A stretch of 64,000 bases of DNA from Eublepharis macularius (taxonomy: Eukaryota; Chordata; Lepidosauria; Squamata; Eublepharidae), in assembly GCF_028583425.1 (NCBI RefSeq), contig NC_072794.1:30935232-30999231 (forward strand), read 5' to 3'. Under the pieces are notes generated by a model. It did not search any database. It saw nothing but the letters and a program-made list of their open reading frames with translations, and had not been told where the DNA came from. Made by a program: the position numbers and the translations under genes. Of this stretch, positions 58,801 to 64,000 are shown in pieces. The first letter of the stretch is position 1, and each line of letters starts with the position of its first letter.

Positions 58801-61445
58801 CCCCGCTATTGCTACCTTACATGGTATTGTATTCCAATAAACTCAAGACTGTGGTAAACTTGGAAATGGCAGAAATCCGCGTTCCTCGCTGAGCAATTCT
58901 AGCTGAACTGCCAAGCAACCAACAAGGAGGAAATAAACTCACTGATGAAGATGGCAAAGCGATTGTTCCGAGACAATTTCAGAGTTGGGCAGTGCACCAC
59001 GTGCAAGGTGTAGCGTGCTTGGCCTGTGTCCTTACAGCAGAGCTCCAGGCAGACATTCCCCACGCCAGGATTCTTATTGAGCTGGCTGCGTAACAGGGCA
59101 TAATGCTGCCTTTCTGTCACTGCCTCAATCAGATGCTCCAAAGCCGAGAAACGGATGGGCTTGTCATGTTTATCTGCACAGAGCTCCAGAATGCTAGAAG
59201 CTGAGCCGGGCACTTTCTTGATCTTTGTCATAACGTAGACAAATACAGGCAGGACAAATTTGCCCTCGGAAGCAGCAGCTTCCTTCCCAGAGGCCTGGTG
59301 TATTCGAATCATCCAGCCTTCCTTGGAGAAATATTCCATGGCTGCCTTCAAGACATGCGCTTGGGCTAAGGACACACACAGGTAACGCCCTCCGAACTGG
59401 AGGACACGGACAATTTCGGCAAACATTTGCTCAGCCCTGGCCAAAGCGGCCCCTTCTCCATCAGTCAGGAGAGCATCCAGAGTTCCTTTGTCCAGAACCA
59501 CCTGGAAATGCCCATCAGGGAAATCCATCTGCAGCACATCCATGACCAGGTAGCTCATCTTGGGCCGCAGGTGAGCACTGCGTTCCCCCATCTGCTTGAT
59601 GACCCTTTCGCTGATGTCCACATTGATGATACTTTGGTACCCTTCATCGTAGAGCTGCTCACTCAGTTCTGAATTGCCACACCCAACAACAAGGATCTAG
59701 TGGGGACAAAGTAAGGAGAGTGCATCACGTCCCTCGCAAGCAAGCCAGAAAATGCTGTGTAACAAACAACGTGAGGACAGTGTTCCAGCACCTGGGCAGA
59801 GAGAGAATGGAGCATGAGAAAAGAACTTCACGCTGCTATGTTAAAGCAGGTGTTACTGTTAAATAGATCTCAAAGGGTGCACACACATCTTTGCATAATG
59901 TCCGTTGACATGGCCATGAACTGCAAGCACACAATGGTTCATTTCAAAAGGCTTGTGAAGAAAAACACTAAGGAGATTTGACCTCTATGCCAACTGGTGA
60001 CTGTGTGTGCATTTGGGGAAGGAGATTTGGATTTTCTACCTAAGAGATCCAAATGTAAGCCCGTCACCTGGTCCATGCCAAAGGCACACAGTCAACTACA
60101 TGTGTGTGTGTGTGTGGGGGGGGGTGCTAAAGATACAGGCTATTAAGTGGCAGCAGGGAGGGGACTTTGACACATGTACACACCCAATCTTCCAAAGACT
60201 TTAGGGAGACATTCTCCTTCTCCATTCCCTTCTCCATTTTATTCTCACAACTCTGTTGACAGGCAAGGCTGGTGTACAGAACAAACTGGCGTACAGACTG
60301 GAAGCATGGGGAAGACGTCTTTCACAAAAATAAGCCTTAACAATAACAATGACAAAACCAGAATTACAGCGCTCACCTGGCAACACAAAGACTACAAAAA
60401 TTCATTCAACAGGCTTCCCAGCAGAACAGGGATTTAAATCTGGATTTCCCAGACACTTCCCCAGCACTAACCATTTCACCACAGAAGCTTTCACAACCTT
60501 ATTTCCTTCTCATACATGGTCAACACATGCAGCAAATGACCACAGTTTTCCAGATGAGAGATCATGATTTTGAATACCTTCCCTTGTGAAAACATTCCCT
60601 GCAAGTTGAAAAGATACAGAAGGGGAAAAGGGCTGAGATACCACATTTTCACCCTGAAGAGCTAGCTTTCCTCTGGTGTGGTGTAGTGGTTACAGCGTCA
60701 GACTAGGATCTGGGAGTCCCAGGTTCCAATCCCTCACTGGGTGACCTGGGGCCAGTCTCTCTCTCTCCATCTAACCTATCTTACAAGCTTGTTGTTGTAA
60801 TGATGCTGGGGAGAAAAGCAGAGAACAAAAAATAAACGAATGGGGAAACTATTGCCCGTAGTCAGATGCAGTATAGTCCTTTCCACCCTCTGGAGTCGTC
60901 AGAAAACGGTACAGCCCTCCCCGCAGCACATAATACAAAACCCAGAAACATGGAAAGGATGATACAAAATCTTGACAATGAGAGTTTTGTGGCACACTGA
61001 AGGCTAAGAGTTTTTATTCTAGGGCAAGCTTCTGCAGGTGCCACTAGACCCCTGCTTATTTTTTCCTCCACACACACCCTTGGAAATACAAGATTTTTTT
61101 CATTATTACTGTAAGACCTGATTCGAGAGTCGTTCCATTGAACATAATGAGGTTTACTTTTGATTCAGCCTTGAGCCACTATAAGGATATAGTAAATAAC
61201 ATGAGCTTCTCATTACTCTGAAAGCGTCCTGCAGCCCGCATTTTAAGCGGCGCCCTGCCTCCTCATCCCCTCTCATGTCTCACCGAGTCCCGCGGGCGCA
61301 GGTACCGCCCCAAGGGCTCGCGAAGCTCCTCCCACTCGCCATACCACTCGAAAGCGCGTTCGCCTCGCTCGCGAAAGAAGCGCTCCCAGTAGCCGGCCGA
61401 ACCGAAGTCCTGCGCGCGTCTCGGCAGCAGCCGCAGCCCCTCCAT
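49615..61445 (-). CDS. METTL13: eEF1A lysine and N-terminal methyltransferase (METTL13), complete in eight exons
   Basis: Bifunctional SAM-dependent enzyme that, in mammals, methylates eEF1A at Lys55 (N-terminal domain) and trimethylates its N-terminus (C-terminal domain). Exons are 61445-61284, 59696-58943, 58038-57839, 55951-55756, 53832-53668, 52651-52439, 50274-50143 and 49889-49615. All have GT/AG borders and the total of 2,097 nt gives 698 residues, against 699 in human. SAM motif I of the first domain is [20 protein letters not shown] (from residue 55), then [14 protein letters not shown]. The second domain has [19 protein letters not shown] (about 498), [17 protein letters not shown] and [21 protein letters not shown] lysine-rich linker ([13 protein letters not shown]) starts exon 5. 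The ATG has G at -3 and +4. The gene faces ITPA across 300 bp. Confidence 0.97.
50143..50274 (-). CDS. METTL13: METTL13 exon 7
   Basis: 132 nt, acceptor ccctcctccctcag, donor GTGAGG. Encodes [40 protein letters not shown] and KTE. Confidence 0.96.
51005..51150 (+). mobile_element. SINE tail fragment
   Basis: ggagtcactgatgtatacag, agttgccataagttggaagt and aacttgactgtacataacat have the form of the tail of 5S- and tRNA-headed SINEs of squamates (gtcgccataagtcggaagcg acttgacggcac). The head is not recognisable. Confidence 0.45.
51790..52017 (+). mobile_element. 5S rRNA-derived SINE, full length
   Basis: The head reads gatctcatcagatctcagaa, gctaagcagggttggccatg, gttagtacttgg and gagagacgacc, which is the internal part of 5S rRNA base for base with few changes, including its pol III promoter. 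The tail has ccagggttgctaggcagagg, ccacctctgtttgtctctta and gtcactgtaagttggctgta, ending in acacacac. This is the 5S-Sauria SINE architecture. It lies in METTL13 intron 6 antisense to the gene. Confidence 0.85.
52439..52651 (-). CDS. METTL13: METTL13 exon 6, C-terminal SAM motif
   Basis: 213 nt, acceptor gctgattgcag, donor GTAACT. Encodes [40 protein letters not shown] and [19 protein letters not shown]. Confidence 0.97.
52940..52956. repeat. (CTAC)n simple repeat and repeat tail
   Basis: Four CTAC-like units, followed by ttatagtctgtctcttttgg and agactcaaggaggattacaa, words related to the unassigned repeat at 37,440. Confidence 0.5.
53160..53245 (-). mobile_element. tRNA-derived SINE head, minus
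   Basis: ggggactgaaccggggactt (B box reversed), ctgcatgccaagcagatgct and ctacatctgagccacggtct (A box reversed). Same family as 48,345. Confidence 0.7.
53668..53832 (-). CDS. METTL13: METTL13 exon 5, lysine-rich linker
   Basis: 165 nt, acceptor cgttggtcag, donor GTAAGC. Encodes [20 protein letters not shown], then [20 protein letters not shown] and LLKNPEQLP. The SIDKSYLCC block matches human METTL13 closely. Confidence 0.95.
53840..55270. other. METTL13 intron 4, left part, unassigned
   Basis: AT-rich sequence from about 54.3 kb without recognisable gene or repeat family. I can say nothing firmer about it. Confidence 0.4.
55285..55540 (-). mobile_element. tRNA-derived SINE, second type, minus
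   Basis: caatttatataccacccttc, cattcagagcggtttacaaa, caccctgtgaggtgggtggg, tgactgacccaaggtcaccc, gaatcaaacccggttctccg (B box reversed) and cttaaccactacaccaaact (A box reversed). Well preserved, so younger than the relative at 6,150. Confidence 0.75.
55756..55951 (-). CDS. METTL13: METTL13 exon 4
   Basis: 196 nt, acceptor ctcccttccag, donor GTGAAA. Encodes [40 protein letters not shown] and [18 protein letters not shown]. Confidence 0.96.
56140..56400. mobile_element. CR1/L2-like LINE 3' fragment
   Basis: ggcctaacacctaaatgaaa, agccttccaaaggtgaagca and tccaggatctcaagaatttc suggest the same LINE-derived block as at 44.5 kb. Weak. Confidence 0.3.
56451..57005. mobile_element. hAT-type MITE, 'taggggtgtg' family
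   Basis: A perfect 8-bp target duplication acatgtga flanks the element (56,443-56,450 and 57,006-57,013). The ends ctaggggtgtgtgc and gttgcacacccca are inverted to each other. Internal blocks such as cgaagcttcggg and acttcgggtaaacccgaag are self-complementary. It is 555 bp with no transposase, so non-autonomous. The long open frame it carries is accidental. Confidence 0.88.
57410..57755. mobile_element. hAT-type MITE, 'cgaacc' family, copy 2
   Basis: 346 bp between perfect 8-bp duplications tttaggac (57,402-57,409 and 57,756-57,763). Ends tagaggcgggcac and catgcccatctcta are inverted copies. Shares gcagacagcctggtgccaat and atcagtttcctaggcaac with 3,301-3,668. It lies only about 80 bases downstream of METTL13 exon 3. 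Confidence 0.88.
57839..58038 (-). CDS. METTL13: METTL13 exon 3
   Basis: 200 nt, acceptor ctctccccag, donor GTACGC. Encodes [40 protein letters not shown] and [12 protein letters not shown]. Confidence 0.96.
58330..58545 (-). mobile_element. Sauria-type SINE, minus
   Basis: tccccagtgggacccaaagc, tccattttatcctcataaca, accctatgaggttggctaca, gactggccctaggtcaccca, gaggatttgaacctgagtct (B box reversed) and cactacaaccatgacactac (A box reversed). Confidence 0.8.
58943..59696 (-). CDS. METTL13: METTL13 exon 2, N-terminal methyltransferase core
   Basis: 754 nt, acceptor cactag, donor GTGAGT. Encodes the SAM motif, [53 protein letters not shown] and [14 protein letters not shown]. It is the largest exon in the window. 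Confidence 0.97.
60205..60485 (-). mobile_element. Sauria-type SINE, minus, interrupted and diverged
   Basis: cttctccattttattctcac and aactctgttgacaggcaagg at one side, then tccagcagaacagggattta-like and atctggatttcccagacact, aaccatttcaccac at the other, with unrelated sequence between. Confidence 0.4.
60675..60840 (+). mobile_element. Sauria-type SINE
   Basis: Head gtgtggtgtagtggttacag, gtcagactaggatctgggag and caggttccaatccctc, then gggtgacctggggccagtct and aacctatcttacaagcttgt. The tail is eroded into aataaacgaatgg. Confidence 0.75.
60975..61075. repeat. fold-back repeat arm, diverged
   Basis: tttgtggcacactgaaggct, aagagtttttattctagggc, aagcttctgcaggtgccact and agacccctgc follow the order of the 46.7-kb family. 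Confidence 0.4.
61284..61445 (-). CDS. METTL13: METTL13 exon 1
   Basis: 162 nt, [20 protein letters not shown] to GRYLRPRDS, donor GTGAGA. GC- and CpG-rich. Human begins MNLLPKSSREFGSVDYWEKF. Confidence 0.95.
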
Positions 61446-61745
61446 AACAACTGCCGTCGGGACTAGAGCGTGGCTTCCGCCAGGGAAGAATATGGTGGAA
61501 CCGCCCTCGCCACACTATTTGCCGTTCACTCGCCGTTCTCTATGCTCATTGGTCAACTTTACCTCCCGCTTTTAACGTCTTACGGCCAATGGACTCGAGA
61601 TCGCCTGCGAGTGGCGACTTCGGAGGCCAATCGCTGCAAGAAAAAAAGCCGTGTGTTGTCATTGGCTAACAATCGTCAGGGAGAGAAGGCTACTTTTTTG
61701 TGATTGGCTGAGCATCTACGGTTGCGCAGAACCGGGATAGAGAGA
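61446..61745. promoter_or_regulatory. bidirectional METTL13-ITPA promoter with five CCAAT boxes
   Basis: The two start codons face away from each other 300 bp apart. CCAAT/ATTGG boxes lie at 61,548-61,552 (minus), 61,586-61,590 (plus), 61,627-61,631 (plus), 61,661-61,665 (minus) and 61,703-61,707 (minus), with spacings of 38, 41, 34 and 42 bases. No TATA box is evident. The surroundings are CpG-rich. Regular multiple CCAAT boxes are typical NF-Y targets in bidirectional housekeeping promoters. Binding is inferred, not shown. Confidence 0.8.
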
Positions 61746-61805
61746 ATGTCGGCTGCCGGGAGAAGTGTGGTGTTCGTCACCGGCAATGCGAAGAAGCTGG
61801 AGGAG
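61746..61805 (+). CDS. ITPA: ITPA exon 1
   Basis: 60 coding nt, [20 protein letters not shown], donor GTGGGA, phase 0. Human starts [20 protein letters not shown], so the N-terminus is three residues shorter here. Confidence 0.94.
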
Positions 61806-64000
61806 GTGGGACGAGAGTGGCATGATTGGCTCCTCTGGTGCTCCGTATCTTTTTAAATATAGAGATAGAGCCAGGATCAAATGATGATGTTTGCATTAAT
61901 CTATAAAAGAATTTGTAACTTCAATGTTAAATTTAATTATATTTGTATTTCTTTATAAGACAAATTTGTAATTGCAATGTGGAGCTATATTTGTATTCAT
62001 TTAGAATAAGAGCTTATAATTGCAATGTCAAATGGTATTTCATATCATTTTACAATGTGTTAAATTACATATCAACTTACATCATGTTGCAGTGTATTAA
62101 ATTGCTCTTTTCTGTCACCTAATATTAGATCAGCACAGCATCGCTGGATTAAAAAGCAAGCCTTATAGGAACAGAGAACCAAAACTGACTATATCTGTTT
62201 ACTTACAGAGGCATCAGCTTGCCTCTTTTTTTGTTGTTGTTTAGCACTTTGTATTGCAAGAGCAAGCGAGTTCAGGAACAGCAAATAGATCAGGAATGAA
62301 ACGAAATGGTGCTACTGAGGGACTGTAATATAGCCGTACCCGAAGCCACCTTCTCCAAGATTTAAGACATGGAATTCAGATCTGTGATTTCTTACCAGGA
62401 TCACGGACCATTTCCGTCTTTATTTTTTTAAGTGTGTAATAATACGTTGACTAAGGCATTTGCTTGCACCAGCTCATACTTGAGATTGGGGAGCCACCTA
62501 GTTTCCAATGAATGAAAGTCTCAGTTGTATTTGAGCCAAAAATACATGCTGCAGCCTTGTGTAGATTGGCTGGCCTAGCCAGTGGTGATAAATGCCTTTA
62601 ATGGCAGGAAAGATTCATCCGAGAGACCCCCAGATCTGCTCTGCTTTGTAGTGGATTCCTTGTCAGTCCTACAGCCTCTCTTTCCTCTCTTCTAGGTCAT
62701 TCAGATCCTAGGAGATTCCTTTCCATACAGACTGGTTGCAAAAAAAATAGACTGTAAGTTCCTGCTGCCTTCATATTCTGTCCCTAGGTGAATGTTGTCC
62801 TGTATTCACCTCAGCCCTTTTCCTTCTGCAGTGCCTGAATACCAAGGGGAACCCGATGATATTTCTGTGCAGAAGTGCCAAGAAGCAGCTAAGCAGGTGC
62901 CTTTTGTTCCTGATCTTGCCTTTCATACTGTACTGGAGAGCCTAAGGAATTCCATAATCTAATTTAGGGGCTCTTTATCTTGGTCTGGTTGTGATATCCT
63001 TGCTGTATTCTGTTTAACAGGTCCAGGGACCAGTTATAGTAGAAGACACCTGTTTGTGTTTCAACGCCCTTGGAGGGCTCCCAGGGCCATATATGTAAGT
63101 AGGAACTGAGGCACCCGCTCAGAACATTGGGGGGTGTATGAATTCTATTACTGCAGTTCTTCCTGATGTTTCCTATTCTGTCACTTCAAGCTTCACTTGG
63201 GGCAAGGAGCCAGGAGAGAAGGAAAGAAAGTGGATTTGGTGCTGTTAGAAGTCATTCTAAAACCCAAATAGTGTATAGCTGCCCTTTAAAATATTGGGCA
63301 GTATCCTACCACCCTGTGTACTGAAGGCAGAATTTTCCTGTGTTCTTCTCTTCTCCTGCAGCCTCAAGCCCTGGGAAAGATCATTCCCAGGGCCCTGGGG
63401 CCTGTGTGGAGGAATAGATCTGTGGGTTGGGGTTGCTGGAGTTCTGCAGCAAGATGTTGTTTTTCATCCCTTTGTCCCTTCTAACTCCATCCCACCAACC
63501 CACGTGGCTGTTTCTCTTCATGGGTATGATCCCCCCCCCTGCAGGGGGAGGCGGGAACAGGGAGGAATGCAGGAAGACTTCTATGCACAGATGTCTGGAT
63601 ACTACCAGTGTCTAAGGCTGAATTGTCTGCTTCCTAGTTTGCATCGCATGGAGTTTTTCTTTATTAAATATATGTCAAAACTCTTCATCAATGGATGATA
63701 GTTTGCATTGAAGTGACTGACCTGTCTCTGGGTTGTTAGATTCTAGACTGCTGGGGGGGGGGGGCGGGGAGACTGACCTTTGAATATTCTATTGGGTGGT
63801 TTCAGGAAGGGCCCTGCTCAGACGTGGCTTTGGGTTCATGTGTTAACTCTTTTGGAGAGAATGGAGAAAGCATTCCAAGACAATTTACTCCCCATTACGC
63901 ACATCTCTGTCTTGACTTCTCTTTGGATTTCGTGAATGCCATGCAAAGCAAAGAGCAGCTGAGGCAAAAATTTAACATGCCCTTGTTATTAGTTGCACTG
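61746..64000 (+). CDS. ITPA: inosine triphosphate pyrophosphatase (ITPA), 5' part, exons 1-4
   Basis: Cytosolic enzyme that hydrolyses ITP, dITP and XTP to monophosphates, removing deaminated purines from nucleotide pools. Exons present are 61746-61805, 62696-62753, 62832-62896 and 63021-63094, all with GT/AG borders. Joined they read [61 protein letters not shown] and [25 protein letters not shown]. The [10 protein letters not shown] substrate-loop motif and the [17 protein letters not shown] block match human ITPA. The ATG has A at -3. The remaining exons, with the KWFLEKL and SHR blocks, lie beyond the window; I did not find them before 64,000. Confidence 0.95.
61910..62062 (+). repeat. 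degenerate tandem repeat in ITPA intron 1
   Basis: Three units of about 51 bases starting near 61,910, 61,962 and 62,012, each with ttgtaattgcaatgt-like and tatatttgtatttcttta-like parts. AT-rich. Confidence 0.55.
62696..62753 (+). CDS. ITPA: ITPA exon 2
   Basis: 58 nt, acceptor ctcttctag, donor GTAAGT. Encodes [19 protein letters not shown] with the next Leu codon split. Confidence 0.95.
62832..62896 (+). CDS. ITPA: ITPA exon 3
   Basis: 65 nt, acceptor cttctgcag, donor GTGCCT. Encodes [20 protein letters not shown] and KQ. Confidence 0.95.
63021..63094 (+). CDS. ITPA: ITPA exon 4
   Basis: 74 nt, acceptor tgtttaacag, donor GTAAGT. Encodes [20 protein letters not shown] and PGPY, with the final Ile codon split. 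The intron after it runs past the window end. Confidence 0.95.

Noticed and set aside
63294-63698. Plus-strand open frame of 134 codons near the right edge
   Set aside because: It lies in ITPA intron 4, has no similarity to the remaining ITPA exons and contains a low-complexity C/G run.

Overview
This window is a piece of a vertebrate nuclear genome, almost certainly from a squamate reptile (lizard, gecko or snake). The sign is the repeat content: an L1 ORF2 tail with the CWKC...HMWWTC ending common in squamate L1s, tRNA-derived Sauria-type SINEs, 5S-rRNA-derived SINEs, an RTE/BovB-like LINE end, CR1/L2-like LINE pieces, several hAT-type MITE families and two families of solo LTRs. Protein-coding exons make up only a few kilobases of the 64 kb.

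Three host genes can be reconstructed exon by exon. (1) UAP1 (UDP-N-acetylglucosamine pyrophosphorylase), minus strand, has coding exons from 36,535 down to 12,157. A probable non-coding first exon lies in the CpG island near 38.7-39.1 kb, and a poly(A) signal lies at 11,582. Ten coding exons join in frame to 526 residues. One of them is the small 48-nt cassette exon that separates the AGX1 and AGX2 isoforms. (2) METTL13/EEF1AKNMT (dual eEF1A methyltransferase), minus strand, has eight exons from 61,445 down to 49,615. All junctions keep frame and give a complete 698-residue protein. (3) ITPA (inosine triphosphate pyrophosphatase), plus strand, starts at 61,746. Its first four exons are present and the rest lies beyond the right edge.

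Layout: 1-11.5 kb is gene-free and repeat-rich, downstream of UAP1. 11.5-39.1 kb is UAP1. 39.1-49.3 kb is intergenic and also repeat-rich. 49.3-61.4 kb is METTL13. 61,446-61,745 is a 300-bp bidirectional promoter between METTL13 and ITPA holding five CCAAT/ATTGG boxes at 34-42 bp spacing. 61.7-64 kb is the 5' part of ITPA.

The genes are housekeeping in type (nucleotide-sugar synthesis, translation-factor methylation, nucleotide-pool cleaning) and both visible promoters are CpG-rich. UAP1 and METTL13 are both on human 1q, ITPA is on human 20p, so the adjacency seen here is not the human one. I found no previously undescribed coding system. The most notable items are the conserved UAP1 cassette exon, the NF-Y-type bidirectional promoter, the gene order, and several transposons whose ends can be fixed exactly by target-site duplications.
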